Source of the DNA: PALSA-1296 sp037143335 | GTDB lineage: Bacteria > Bacteroidota > Ignavibacteria > Palsa-1295 | Length of the DNA stretch: 64,000 nt | Assembly (NCBI GenBank): GCA_037143335.1 | Contig: JBAWZA010000005.1 | Span: 77,837-141,836 of the forward strand | Reading direction: 5' to 3' | In this document: positions 26,150 through 35,773 of the stretch, one piece after another | How positions within the stretch are numbered: the first letter of the stretch is position 1 | Layout of the letters: each line of letters opens with the position of its first letter | Translations under genes and position numbers: made by a program | The notes under the pieces: generated by a model | Database searches by the model: none | What the model was told of the DNA's origin: nothing | The model's input: only the letters and a program-made list of their open reading frames with translations

Positions 26150-28240
26150 ATGGATATTCACGAAGCAACCGAGGACCCCAACCCAGGGAATATGTCTTCA
26201 CAGCACGATGTCTTAGAGAAACTTACTCCCCACATCCACGACTCTTCCCACGAAGACCAAAAATTCCAAAAGAAAGTACGACGTACACTTTTTGGAAAAC
26301 CCCGAAACCTTAAGGACCCCAAAGTATTCCATACTATTTCGCTTGTTGCATTTCTTGCGTGGGTTGGTTTGGGCGCAGATGGGCTTTCGTCCTCAGCATA
26401 CGGGCCTGATGAAGCTTTTCGTGCGTTAGGCTCACATACATATTTGGCGGTTGCACTCACAGTTGCAATGGCATTTACCGTGTTTGTTATTTCATACGCA
26501 TACTCTCGTATGATTGAACAATTTCCCTCAGGTGGTGGCGGATATATAGTAGCAACACAGTTAATCGGTCCAAAATTTGGTGTAGTGAGTGGAGCTGCTC
26601 TGCTCGTCGATTATTTCCTAACGATTTCCGTATCTATTGCCGCAGGTGCAGATCAACTATTCAGCGTACTACCTATTGAGTGGCAACAGTGGAAACTAAC
26701 GATTGAAGTGATAACAATTTTTCTTCTTTTGGTGCTAAATCTTCGGGGAGTTAAAGAATCAGTTACTTTCTTAACGCCAATCTTCTTGGTCTTTGTTGCG
26801 ACGCATGCGATACTTGTTTTTGGTGGAATATTTTCACATGTTCCTGAAGTCAGTCGAGTTACCCATGAGGTTTCAACTGGGTTTAAGAGCGGACTTTCCA
26901 GTCTTGGTCTTGTAGGATTGTTTGCCATTCTAGTTCGGGCATATTCGATGGGTGCAGGTACATACACAGGCATTGAAGCGGTGTCAAACGGCTTACAGAT
27001 TATGCGTGAGCCGAAGATTCATACGGCTCGAATGACGATGCTTTATATGTCAGTCTCTCTGGCAATTACGGCTGGTGGTATTATGATTTGTTACCTACTC
27101 TTTGGAGCAGCCCCTGAAGTTGGAAAGACGATGAATGCTGTGCTTCTTGATAAATTTGCCGGTTCGTGGCATATCGGGAATTTTGCCATAGGGAATGTTT
27201 TTATTTGGGTTGCACTAGGATCAGAAGCTGCTTTGTTGATTGTAGCTGCACAAGCAGGGTTTATTGATGGTCCACGAGTTATGGCGAATATGGCTGGTGA
27301 TTCCTGGCTCCCTCATCGTTTTACATCGCTTTCTGATAGGTTGACAATGCAGAATGGTGTAATTATTATGGGAGTGGCTGCGATAATTACTCTCTTCCTG
27401 ACGGGCGGAGATATTACTACTCTTGTACTAATGTATTCGATTAACGTATTTGCCACGTTCTCACTAACCTTACTCGGGATGGTTCGGTACTGGATTAAAG
27501 CAAGACATGTACAGCGGGATTGGTATAAGAAAATTGTTATTCATGTTGTTGGCTTTGTATTATGTATCTCTATTCTCATTGTCAATACCTACGAGAAATT
27601 TCTTCTTGGTGGTTGGGTAACAATGATTGTTACAATGGCGCTCATCTTTTTCTGTTTCTGGATTAAGAAACATTATCTTGATGTCAAAGCAAGTGTGCAG
27701 AAACTTGATTCGTTGCTTGAAAACATCCCTTTACCCGAAGTAACTTCGCCTGCAAAGCTTGACCCGAGTGGTGCCACAGCTGTACTCTTAGTTGGTGGCT
27801 ACGGCGGGCTTGGCGTGCATACGTTGCTCTCGATCCAGCGACTCTTCCCTGGCAATTTCAAGAATGTGATTTTTGTTTCAGCTGCCGTTCTTGATTCGGT
27901 AAAACTAAAAGGCTCTGATGAAGTTGATACCGCACTCCACGAGTCTGAGGATGCGCTGAAGCGCTATGTGGATATGGCACAGCGTGTTGGTTTTGCTGCT
28001 GATTATCGCATCGGTGTTGGTATCGAAGTCGTGGAGGAAGTCCATAAGCTTTGTCTTGACATTGCGAAGGAGTATCACAAGTCAATTTATTTTGCAAGCA
28101 AACTGGTTTTCCAAAAAGAACATTGGTATCAGAAGTATTTGCATAACGAAACGGCAAACCAGATTCAGCGCCGCTTGCAATTCGATGGACTCAATTCGAT
28201 GATTCTCCCGGTGAGAATTTTCGATGCCGAAGTTGAATAG
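26150..28240 (+). CDS. APC-superfamily permease with C-terminal cytoplasmic domain
   Basis: A 696-residue inner-membrane transporter. A 60-residue cytoplasmic N-terminus is followed by about 12 helices, starting with GLGADGLSSSAYGPDEAF, the unwound first-helix motif of APC/KUP-type carriers, and continuing with FPSGGGGYIVAT. The last 160 residues (from about 540) form a soluble alpha/beta domain beginning TAVLLVGGYGGLGVH. The layout (APC core plus cytosolic domain) resembles KimA-type potassium importers, but amino acid transport is equally possible. A porin-like gene follows 26 bases downstream. Confidence 0.8.
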   Translation: MDIHEATEDPNPGNMSSQHDVLEKLTPHIHDSSHEDQKFQKKVRRTLFGKPRNLKDPKVFHTISLVAFLAWVGLGADGLSSSAYGPDEAFRALGSHTYLAVALTVAMAFTVFVISYAYSRMIEQFPSGGGGYIVATQLIGPKFGVVSGAALLVDYFLTISVSIAAGADQLFSVLPIEWQQWKLTIEVITIFLLLVLNLRGVKESVTFLTPIFLVFVATHAILVFGGIFSHVPEVSRVTHEVSTGFKSGLSSLGLVGLFAILVRAYSMGAGTYTGIEAVSNGLQIMREPKIHTARMTMLYMSVSLAITAGGIMICYLLFGAAPEVGKTMNAVLLDKFAGSWHIGNFAIGNVFIWVALGSEAALLIVAAQAGFIDGPRVMANMAGDSWLPHRFTSLSDRLTMQNGVIIMGVAAIITLFLTGGDITTLVLMYSINVFATFSLTLLGMVRYWIKARHVQRDWYKKIVIHVVGFVLCISILIVNTYEKFLLGGWVTMIVTMALIFFCFWIKKHYLDVKASVQKLDSLLENIPLPEVTSPAKLDPSGATAVLLVGGYGGLGVHTLLSIQRLFPGNFKNVIFVSAAVLDSVKLKGSDEVDTALHESEDALKRYVDMAQRVGFAADYRIGVGIEVVEEVHKLCLDIAKEYHKSIYFASKLVFQKEHWYQKYLHNETANQIQRRLQFDGLNSMILPVRIFDAEVE

Positions 28241-28266
28241 TTTTTTGTTGTGGTGGAGTATTGCAG

Positions 28267-29595
28267 ATGAAAACATATCTTATTGCGGGTGTTTTGTTGC
28301 ACTTTGTCTTTGGTGTTGCGATTTGTCAAAATGCGACTGATTCTGTAACGGCAGAGCCGTTCACATTCGGCGACTTTACTTGGCTCAATGGCAATAACAG
28401 AATGCACTCAGCATTACTTGACGGAAAATATTTTACCGGCTCGTTCCTGCTCGATGCTAACTACACTGCCTCCAACCAGCATCCAATAGATCATACCGTT
28501 GTTGGTTCAACGGCGCTTTCGCGTGATAACGAATTCACACTTGGGTTCATGGGCTTCGGTGGTGATTTCCACGCTGATAATGTTCATGCTCGGGTGATGT
28601 TACAGATGGGCACGCGAGCAACAGCTGTTCCGAGAAATGATTTTAGTACGACTCATGGCCAGTTCGAGCTTGCGAATGCGTACAGATATTTTAGTGAAGC
28701 AAATGCAGGCTATCATTTTGATGTATGGCATGGCCTGAATGTTGATGCTGGAATTTTTATGTCGTACATCGGTCTCTTTTCTTACTACACAGCTGAGAAT
28801 TGGGGCTATCAACAATCATACACGTCGGATAATACTCCGTGGTTTTTCAATGGGCTTCGCATTCAAGCATTTCCGAGCGACAGATTGAAAATTGAATTGT
28901 GGTTAGTCAATGGGTGGCAAGCGTATGCAAAATTTAATAATGGTCCGGGAATTGGATTTCAAACAATGTGGAGACCAGAAGAATGGATTTCGTTTGTGAC
29001 CAACAATTACTACGGAACCGATACGCAAGATAAACCTGACCGCGTTCGCTTTCATACTGACAACAGCATTCAGATGCGTTACTACAATCAGCCATCCAAC
29101 TTTTTTCATCGTGCCGCATTTTCACTCACTGGCGATATTGGATTCGAAACAGGCGGTGGTGTAAGTGGAATAAGCGGTGGATCAGAAGGACCGAAGCAGT
29201 ATTTCAATAGTTGGATGATCTACCACAGACTTTGGATGGCAAATGATAAACTCGGTTGGACTGTCGGTGGTGGGTATATGAATAATGCCGGTCGCTATCT
29301 TGTACTCCTGCCAACTGGTCAAGCATCACCTACAGGAACATCGCCGTTCACAGCAAATCCTGGAGACCAATTTCATGGATGGGATTGCTCCACAACTTTT
29401 GATTGGATGCCGAAAGAAAACATTACCTGGCGCGCAGAAATTGTACATCGCGAGGCAGATGTCCCGTACTTCGCTGGTCCTGGAGGAGTAACCTCACCTG
29501 ATGGATATTCAACGACCGCTATTCCTCCTACATGGAAGCCGGATCTGGTGAAAGCAGAAACTCGGTTTGTTGGTGCTTTGCTGGTGAGATTTTAA
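28267..29595 (+). CDS. Outer-membrane porin-like beta-barrel protein
   Basis: A start at ATG 28267 is preferred over the TTG two codons earlier because GGTGGAG (28252-28258) sits 8 bases upstream, one of the few good ribosome sites here. The product (442 residues) has a signal peptide ending before Gln, then alternating strands with aromatic girdles (YRYFSEANAGYHFDVWHG, MSYIGLFSYYTAENWGY), and ends VGALLVRF, a barrel C-terminus with terminal Phe. It fits the putative porin BBP2-type family. It is probably cotranscribed with the upstream permease and could supply its substrate across the outer membrane. Confidence 0.82.
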   Translation: MKTYLIAGVLLHFVFGVAICQNATDSVTAEPFTFGDFTWLNGNNRMHSALLDGKYFTGSFLLDANYTASNQHPIDHTVVGSTALSRDNEFTLGFMGFGGDFHADNVHARVMLQMGTRATAVPRNDFSTTHGQFELANAYRYFSEANAGYHFDVWHGLNVDAGIFMSYIGLFSYYTAENWGYQQSYTSDNTPWFFNGLRIQAFPSDRLKIELWLVNGWQAYAKFNNGPGIGFQTMWRPEEWISFVTNNYYGTDTQDKPDRVRFHTDNSIQMRYYNQPSNFFHRAAFSLTGDIGFETGGGVSGISGGSEGPKQYFNSWMIYHRLWMANDKLGWTVGGGYMNNAGRYLVLLPTGQASPTGTSPFTANPGDQFHGWDCSTTFDWMPKENITWRAEIVHREADVPYFAGPGGVTSPDGYSTTAIPPTWKPDLVKAETRFVGALLVRF

Positions 29596-29711
29596 TTCGT
29601 AAAAAGATACGATTTTCGCAGAAATAGGCGAATTATTTCGGAAACTTGGTGTTAATAAATGGGGATTTGTGGTAGAATGTAGCATTTTACCAGCATTCCC
29701 TATTTTAGCCA

Positions 29712-32700
29712 ATGCTTAACGAAATAGAATACTCGAACCGCCCGTCATCAGCGCGAATTCCACGCACGGGAAATTCGCGTGCTTTAAACTACTCAAGGGT
29801 CATCCCGATGGAGCCGGATGATGCTGATATTTCGCCAGAAGCAGATTTTCTTTATCCTCAAGAATTAGAAGAGATTAAAGCGCCGGTCGCTCGTGAACGT
29901 CGGCCTCGTGGTGCAAGACCAATGCCCAAGAGGCTCTCAGAAGAATTTGAAGAAGAAGAGGTGGAGCAACCTGTAGCTCCGTCCACGAGACGTCGTTCAA
30001 CGCGCACAAGTACCGAAGCGCCCCAAAGCGGTGAGCAAATTCCACTCAAGCTTAAGACCCCTGCCAAAAAACCGGATACACAAGTAAAGCAACGCCAAGT
30101 GCTTGGCGTGTTTTTTATTATGCTTGCAGTTTTTATCACGCTTGCAATCATAAGCTATAGTCCGCAAGATACTGCTCAATCAGAAACACGTTTGGGCGAT
30201 CTGCCTTCGGTCTTTACCAGAAGCGATCCGACGATCAATGCCAACGCTGATACAGCGCACAATTGGCTCGGTCTCATCGGTGCGATGATGGCAAATTTTT
30301 TTATCAACAAGACGATTGGATACGCAGCGATCATCTTCCCACTCTTTTTGGGTTGGTGGTCGTTAGCGTTGTTTAAGTTTTCGACAAAGCAGCGCCGGCG
30401 ACTAACACTTGCCACAAGCTTCATGCTGATCTCGGCAGTCTTGTTTTCAGCAACGATCGGGACGACACAACTTATCAATGCACTTCCTCATCTTGATAGA
30501 GAGTGGTCTGGCGCGATTGGGCAGTTCATGGGACTGACGTTCACGCGTCTCATCGGTTCGATTGGCGCACTGCTCATCTACACAACATCATTCGTCGTGA
30601 TGTTAGTATTCGCAATTGATCTTGATATCGAACTTACTTTCCGCAGACTCAAAACGGGTTACTCATCGCTCTCAGGAAATGTGCGAATGAAGCTGATTGA
30701 GTTTTGGGATAAACGCGAAGCAAAGAAAAAAGAAAAATCTCAGCTCAAAGCAGAAAGCGAATTAGAGGCTGAAGAACACGTTGAAGTTGAAGAGGCGACT
30801 ATAGATAATACGGTCGTTCGTGTTGCAGCGAAAAAAGTTGAGTCGGTTGTAGCACCAAAGGCAGAGAAGCAAGTCGGCGTAACGATCGCCCAAAAAACAG
30901 TGACAGCACCGACAGCTATAGTCGAAGCAGAAGCATCCGAACCAGCCATCGAACCAGCGCGAGATATTATCATTCGTTCGAATGGCGCAACGCAGATCAA
31001 ACCTCCAGCTTCATCGAACGGATCATCAGAAAAAATTTCGCCGAATGAGCCATTCTTAAAAATTCGACCAGCACCGAAATCATCCGACCCGATTCCAACG
31101 CCAATAGTTAGGCTCACGAAAAGCAAGGACAATGTCTTAGGCGAAAAAGCATTTGGGCTTACTCGCTTATCGGGTGGTGCATTTGCACCAGCTACTCCGC
31201 GCTCTGTTCGTGTGCTTCCTAACGATTGTTCCGATGAACCAGCAACAATCGAAAAACCATCGCAGAGTTTTGTAGCCGCCGTGCCTGAGGAAATTGCACC
31301 CCACATTGCCGAGCCAGTCGTTTTGGAGAAAAACCCGATCATCGAAATAGGCAATGAAAAAATTCTGAGCAATGAAGCATTGCCGCACTCACTTGATACA
31401 GTCAGTGAATTTGCTGCAATCATTCCTGAGCCGAAAGCCGTAATCGCAGAGCCCGTGCCAACGTCACTTTTCGGTGCGCTCGAAAAAAATGTCATCGCCG
31501 AAAATCCGTACAACGAAAACCTCAGCAAGTATCGTCACCCATCCGTAGAACTCCTAACACCTGTTGATCCGAGTGATGTGATTGATACTGATGATGAAGA
31601 ACTTGCGAAGAAGGGAACACTACTTCGAGATAAACTTGCGACGTTTGGTGTAGAGATTGAAAACATTGTTGTCACACCCGGTCCAGTCGTGACGCTCTAT
31701 GAATTCACACCTGCTGAAGGTGTGAAGGTATCAGCTGTTGGTAATTTGACCGATGACATTGCACTTGCAATGAAAGCGCGCGGAATTCGTATAATCGCAC
31801 CCATGCCCGGACGCGGTACAATCGGAATTGAAATTCCGAACGATCATCCGAAGATGGTAACGATGCGCTCAGTTCTTGAGAGTCATGCGTTCACCAATTC
31901 CAAAATGAATTTGCCACTTGCGCTTGGCAAAACAATTTCAGGTGATGTCTATATTGATGATCTCTCGAAGATGCCTCACTTACTCATTGCTGGTGCAACG
32001 GGTTCGGGTAAATCAGTTGGCGTTAATGGCATCATTGCATCACTGCTTTATGCCAAGAGTCCGCGCGATGTCAAATTTGTCGTTGTTGATCCGAAGAAGA
32101 TCGAGCTTTCACTCTATAAAGCGCTTCGCAATCACTTCTTAATCGTCTCGCCAGAAGCAGGTGAAGAAATTGTTACGACTCCGCAGTATGCTGTGCTTGC
32201 GCTGAAAGCACTGGAGATCGAGATGGAAAAACGATACGACAGACTTGCAAAGGCTGCCGTGCGTTCACTTGCCGATTACAACATGAAGGTTGCGCAAGGC
32301 AAGTTAAAGTCAACGCAAGAGGAACAGCATTATCATCTGCCGTACATCGTCGTGATCATTGATGAGCTTGCAGACTTGATGATCACTGCCGGACGCGAAA
32401 TCGAGGAGCCGATTTGTCGGCTTGCGCAGATGGCGCGCGCAGTTGGTATTCATCTTATCCTCGCTACGCAACGACCGTCAGTTGATGTTATCACCGGCGT
32501 GATCAAAGCAAATTTCCCAGCTCGAATTGCGTATCAAGTTGCAACGAAGGTTGACTCGCGTACCATCTTGGACTCAATGGGTGCAGAGCAATTACTTGGT
32601 AATGGCGATATGCTCTACTTACCATCGGGCACACCAAAACCAATTCGCTTGCAAGCTCCGTATATTTCTACCGAAGAAGTCGAAGCAATTGTCGAAGCTG

Positions 32701-33026
32701 TTGCATCGCAACAAGGCAGCGGATATTCCTACACGAGACCATGGACACTTCCATCACTCCGTCAAAAAGGAAACTCGGGCGGAGCTGGTGAGTATGGCGA
32801 GCGCGACGAACTTTTCGAAGAAGCCGCATGGTGTTTCTATAATAATAAACAAGGTTCAACATCAATGTTGCAACGCCGACTCAAGATCGGTTACTCCCGC
32901 GCAGCACGAATCGTTGACGAGTTAGAACGCGCCGGGATCGTCGGTGCAGCCGACGGCGCAAAAGCCCGCGAAATCCTCATCGAATCCGAAGAACAAATGG
33001 AGCTGGTGCTGAGGAATTTGGATTAG
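29712..33026 (+). CDS. ftsK: DNA translocase FtsK
   Basis: A 1104-residue septal DNA pump that aligns chromosome ends for dimer resolution during division. A charged N-terminus of about 130 residues precedes four membrane helices (about 135-320). A long disordered Glu/Ala/Pro-rich linker follows to about 600. The RecA-like motor has Walker A GATGSGKS at 761-768 and Walker B VVIIDELADLM. The C-terminal gamma winged helix (about 1035-1104) with STSMLQRRLKIGYSRAARI reads KOPS sites. The N-terminal cytoplasmic extension is longer than in E. coli FtsK. Confidence 0.96.
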   Translation: MLNEIEYSNRPSSARIPRTGNSRALNYSRVIPMEPDDADISPEADFLYPQELEEIKAPVARERRPRGARPMPKRLSEEFEEEEVEQPVAPSTRRRSTRTSTEAPQSGEQIPLKLKTPAKKPDTQVKQRQVLGVFFIMLAVFITLAIISYSPQDTAQSETRLGDLPSVFTRSDPTINANADTAHNWLGLIGAMMANFFINKTIGYAAIIFPLFLGWWSLALFKFSTKQRRRLTLATSFMLISAVLFSATIGTTQLINALPHLDREWSGAIGQFMGLTFTRLIGSIGALLIYTTSFVVMLVFAIDLDIELTFRRLKTGYSSLSGNVRMKLIEFWDKREAKKKEKSQLKAESELEAEEHVEVEEATIDNTVVRVAAKKVESVVAPKAEKQVGVTIAQKTVTAPTAIVEAEASEPAIEPARDIIIRSNGATQIKPPASSNGSSEKISPNEPFLKIRPAPKSSDPIPTPIVRLTKSKDNVLGEKAFGLTRLSGGAFAPATPRSVRVLPNDCSDEPATIEKPSQSFVAAVPEEIAPHIAEPVVLEKNPIIEIGNEKILSNEALPHSLDTVSEFAAIIPEPKAVIAEPVPTSLFGALEKNVIAENPYNENLSKYRHPSVELLTPVDPSDVIDTDDEELAKKGTLLRDKLATFGVEIENIVVTPGPVVTLYEFTPAEGVKVSAVGNLTDDIALAMKARGIRIIAPMPGRGTIGIEIPNDHPKMVTMRSVLESHAFTNSKMNLPLALGKTISGDVYIDDLSKMPHLLIAGATGSGKSVGVNGIIASLLYAKSPRDVKFVVVDPKKIELSLYKALRNHFLIVSPEAGEEIVTTPQYAVLALKALEIEMEKRYDRLAKAAVRSLADYNMKVAQGKLKSTQEEQHYHLPYIVVIIDELADLMITAGREIEEPICRLAQMARAVGIHLILATQRPSVDVITGVIKANFPARIAYQVATKVDSRTILDSMGAEQLLGNGDMLYLPSGTPKPIRLQAPYISTEEVEAIVEAVASQQGSGYSYTRPWTLPSLRQKGNSGGAGEYGERDELFEEAAWCFYNNKQGSTSMLQRRLKIGYSRAARIVDELERAGIVGAADGAKAREILIESEEQMELVLRNLD

Positions 33027-33069
33027 GGTAAAATTTAATACCCTCCGAATAATTACTCCCGAATTGTTG

Positions 33070-33077
33070 TATTTTTG
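33070..33077 (+). promoter_or_regulatory. Bacteroidota-type -7 element (TATTTTTG) next to a start codon
   Basis: An exact TAnnTTTG match only 5 bases before the ATG at 33083. As at 17163-17170, this would give a leaderless or nearly leaderless mRNA. Confidence 0.4.
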
Positions 33078-33082
33078 TCTGA

Positions 33083-34024
33083 ATGAAATACGTATTCTTC
33101 ATACTCGCGACCTTACTCTGTGCAAATTCATCTTTTGCGCAGCCGCCAACGATTTCCTACATGATGTGCGACGAAGCAAAGAGTCAGTTGCAGATTCATG
33201 GTTCGTTCGGTAGCGATTCCGGCAGTGTGTCGATTGAAGATACAACGCTTGGCATCGTAGCCTGGAGTGATTCGCTGATTATCTGTAGCCTTCCAGATAG
33301 TGGAAGAGGAGCCGGAGGTCATGTGGTGGTTGAGAATGGGAGTGGGAAGAGTGATGTGAGGGTACTTAGTATTTTTCAACTGTTTCTATTACGAGTTATT
33401 GAAGCTACATATCAGGATTGGATTGTTAGTTGGAGACTTGATATAAAACACTTTATCAATAAAGTTAATGAACGATTTACAAACAGTAGAATTTCTTTTG
33501 GAATAAGTGAGGATTTCCGTGTCAGACAATCATACAAATTAGGTGATAGTGCCTTAATTGGAAAAGTTGAAAATTCGATGTTACTTTTTGATAAAATAAG
33601 AATGAATGGAAGAGGTTTTACGACAACTTATCAAATTCATTCAATTCAGTTTGATTCAACGGCTTTAATCAAAGGGTATTCAGATGTTGATAGTTCAGAA
33701 TTCCCATATATTGCGAGTGATTCTATTTTAGTGCAAATTCTCTTCCCACCAAACCCCCAAAATATAGTTATCCAAAAATCTAAGCCCCACGATCCAATAG
33801 AAATCTGGGAAGAGGCACACTCGCTCATCATTCATCCCGCAGAATCCCTCAACTCCACAACCGCCTCCCTCTACTCCATAGACGGCAGACTCCTCAAGCG
33901 TGAGAATCTGAATATCTCTGCTGAGGAACATTATTCGATTGATGTGAGCGATGTGCACGCTCGGTTTGCTTTGCTTGTGTTGCAGAGTGCGAAGGGTGTG
34001 ATTACGCGGAAGATATTATTTTAG
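33083..34024 (+). CDS. Secreted protein with T9SS-like C-terminal domain and AT-rich middle
   Basis: A 313-residue exported protein. The signal peptide ends at SFA before Gln. A small IPT/TIG-like beta domain covers about 25-100. Residues about 100-235 form a segment of unknown fold, encoded by clearly AT-richer DNA (about 33370-33780) than both ends. A C-terminal sorting-type domain runs from LIIHPAESLNSTTASLYSI to a terminal RKILF; the usual YPNP is replaced by IHPAE. It is followed by the convergent menaquinone methyltransferase gene 14 bases away. Function unknown; surface display is likely. Confidence 0.75.
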   Translation: MKYVFFILATLLCANSSFAQPPTISYMMCDEAKSQLQIHGSFGSDSGSVSIEDTTLGIVAWSDSLIICSLPDSGRGAGGHVVVENGSGKSDVRVLSIFQLFLLRVIEATYQDWIVSWRLDIKHFINKVNERFTNSRISFGISEDFRVRQSYKLGDSALIGKVENSMLLFDKIRMNGRGFTTTYQIHSIQFDSTALIKGYSDVDSSEFPYIASDSILVQILFPPNPQNIVIQKSKPHDPIEIWEEAHSLIIHPAESLNSTTASLYSIDGRLLKRENLNISAEEHYSIDVSDVHARFALLVLQSAKGVITRKILF

Positions 34025-34038
34025 ACTCTATCCCGGCC

Positions 34039-34767
34039 TCACTTCTGCCCAATATGCATCGTGACTATTCCGCCGGAGAGGTCTTGCCAGCGTGAATGTA
34101 TAAATCCTGTTGTGCTGAGCATCGCAATAATTTTATTGTGTTCGGGAAAGCGGCGGATGGAATCGGGGAGGTAGGTGTATGCTTCTGAGTTGCGCGAGAT
34201 CATTTTTCCGATGATCGGAAGCATGATGCGTGAATAAAATTTATAAAGTCCTTTCATCGGCTGATGACGGGGGATTGAGAGTTCGAGATTGATGAATATG
34301 CCACCTGGTTTTAAGACACGGTAAATTTCTGTGAATGCTTTTTCAAGTTGTGAAAAATTGCGCGTTGCAAATCCGATCACGATTGCATCAAATGAATTAT
34401 CAGTAAATCGCATTGCTTCGACATCACCTTCTTCGATGAGTATCTGAGTATTTCGTTCGGATGACTTCTGCGAAAATATTTCAAGCATCGGCTTCGCTAA
34501 GTCAATGCCAGTAATTTTTGCATCTGGTATTTGGTGAAGTACTTCAAAAGAAAGATCACCAGTGCCACAGGCAATATCTAAGATGCGTGGGTTCTGTACA
34601 TTACTCAGGTGAGCACGTATGAGTTTGACAGCTGATCTCCGCCAATAATAATCAAGACCAAATGAGAGCAAGTGATTCAAAAAATCATAACGACCTGCAA
34701 TGTCGGAGAACATTGTGCGTACGTAGGATTTTTTTTCGTCGGTTGAAGTGAATTCAAACTCTGCCAT
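34039..34767 (-). CDS. ubiE: Demethylmenaquinone methyltransferase (UbiE/MenG)
   Basis: A 242-residue class I SAM-dependent methyltransferase that makes menaquinone from demethylmenaquinone at the membrane. The family signatures are clear: YDFLNHLLSFGLDYYWRR near the start, the SAM motif LDIACGTGDLSFEV at about 64-77, GIDLAKPMLEIF and the IGFATRNFSQLEKAFTEI block. The final segment GGIVTMHIGQK matches the family end. It lies 10 bases downstream of the LD-carboxypeptidase gene, in the same direction. Confidence 0.95.
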   Translation of the reverse strand: MAEFEFTSTDEKKSYVRTMFSDIAGRYDFLNHLLSFGLDYYWRRSAVKLIRAHLSNVQNPRILDIACGTGDLSFEVLHQIPDAKITGIDLAKPMLEIFSQKSSERNTQILIEEGDVEAMRFTDNSFDAIVIGFATRNFSQLEKAFTEIYRVLKPGGIFINLELSIPRHQPMKGLYKFYSRIMLPIIGKMISRNSEAYTYLPDSIRRFPEHNKIIAMLSTTGFIHSRWQDLSGGIVTMHIGQK

Positions 34768-34777
34768 TGCTAGATAA

Positions 34778-35713
34778 TCAATCAGTCAATACCGATTCTG
34801 TGAATGTAACCTTACTGCCTTCGATTCGAACTTTCGCTCCGAGCGGTATTGTCCACTGACGCGGGATGTGACCGAATGGGATATTCTGTAGAATCGGAAT
34901 TTGTAATTTCCCAAAATAATCGTGAATCACTTCCTCAAGTGTAAGTGATGGTCTATCTTTCATTGGATTGCAATCGGTAAACTGACCGAGTAGGATTGCC
35001 TTCGCGGAGCTGAGATTGCCGGCTGCTCGGTGTTGTGCGAAGTATCTGTCAATGCGATAGACGTATTCACCAACGTCTTCAAAAAGCAAAATGCTTTTCC
35101 CAATTGCTGGCATAAATGGCGTACCCATCAGTGATGAGAGTACGGTCAGATTGCCACCGAATAATCTTCCTTCAACAATAGGAAGTTTTTTTCTTTTCAG
35201 TAATTCTATCTCATCTTTTTCAGCAGGCAGTGTGCCGAGAGGCTTGGATGATGTCAGTGCCCTCCACATACAGCCTTCAGCGAACGAGTCGAAGCCATTC
35301 CACATATCAACGCCGGGCATCGGTCCATAAAAAAGGGATTGTAATCCTGTTTTTTTGTAGATGGCATTGAAGAGTGCAGTAGCATCGCTATATCCGACAA
35401 TGATTTTCGGATTACGCTTGATAAGTTCGTAATTAATTTCTGGAAGTAGACGCAGCGTACCATAACCGCCACGAATCATGAAGATCGCGCGAATATTTTT
35501 GTTCGAGATCATCGCATGAAGATCGCTCAGCCTTGCTGAGTCGGTGCCGGCAAGGAATCCGCGTTCGTCACGGATATGCTTACCAAGCTCAACACGATAC
35601 CCCAGCGTTTCGAAGTAGCGAACGCTGTTCGTGATTTTCTCTTCGCTACTCGGTGTGCTTGCTGGTGCGATGATACCGATGGTATCACCCGGTTTGAGAA
35701 TTTTTGCTTTCAT
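34778..35713 (-). CDS. LD-carboxypeptidase (S66 family)
   Basis: A 311-residue peptidoglycan-recycling serine peptidase that removes the terminal D-Ala from tetrapeptides in the cytoplasm. The start at 35713 is chosen because MKAKILKPGDTIGIIAPAS is the family N-terminus; the frame stays open 10 codons further. The nucleophile is in IVGYSDATAL, after GGYGTLRLLPEINYE. The C-terminal half contains ILLFEDVGEYVYRIDRYF with the catalytic Glu and a final His in FGHIPRQWTIPLGAKV. It is followed closely by the menaquinone methyltransferase. Confidence 0.93.
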   Translation of the reverse strand: MKAKILKPGDTIGIIAPASTPSSEEKITNSVRYFETLGYRVELGKHIRDERGFLAGTDSARLSDLHAMISNKNIRAIFMIRGGYGTLRLLPEINYELIKRNPKIIVGYSDATALFNAIYKKTGLQSLFYGPMPGVDMWNGFDSFAEGCMWRALTSSKPLGTLPAEKDEIELLKRKKLPIVEGRLFGGNLTVLSSLMGTPFMPAIGKSILLFEDVGEYVYRIDRYFAQHRAAGNLSSAKAILLGQFTDCNPMKDRPSLTLEEVIHDYFGKLQIPILQNIPFGHIPRQWTIPLGAKVRIEGSKVTFTESVLTD

Positions 35714-35773
35714 TACAATGCTACGTGATTGTCGAATGCTCAATCACGCACTAATCAAACAGAGAAATCGGGA

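Noticed and set aside
30740..31528. A 262-codon minus-strand frame within ftsK
   Set aside because: It is the shadow of the Glu/Ala/Pro-rich FtsK linker; the composition is Ser/Ala/Gly low complexity without a domain.
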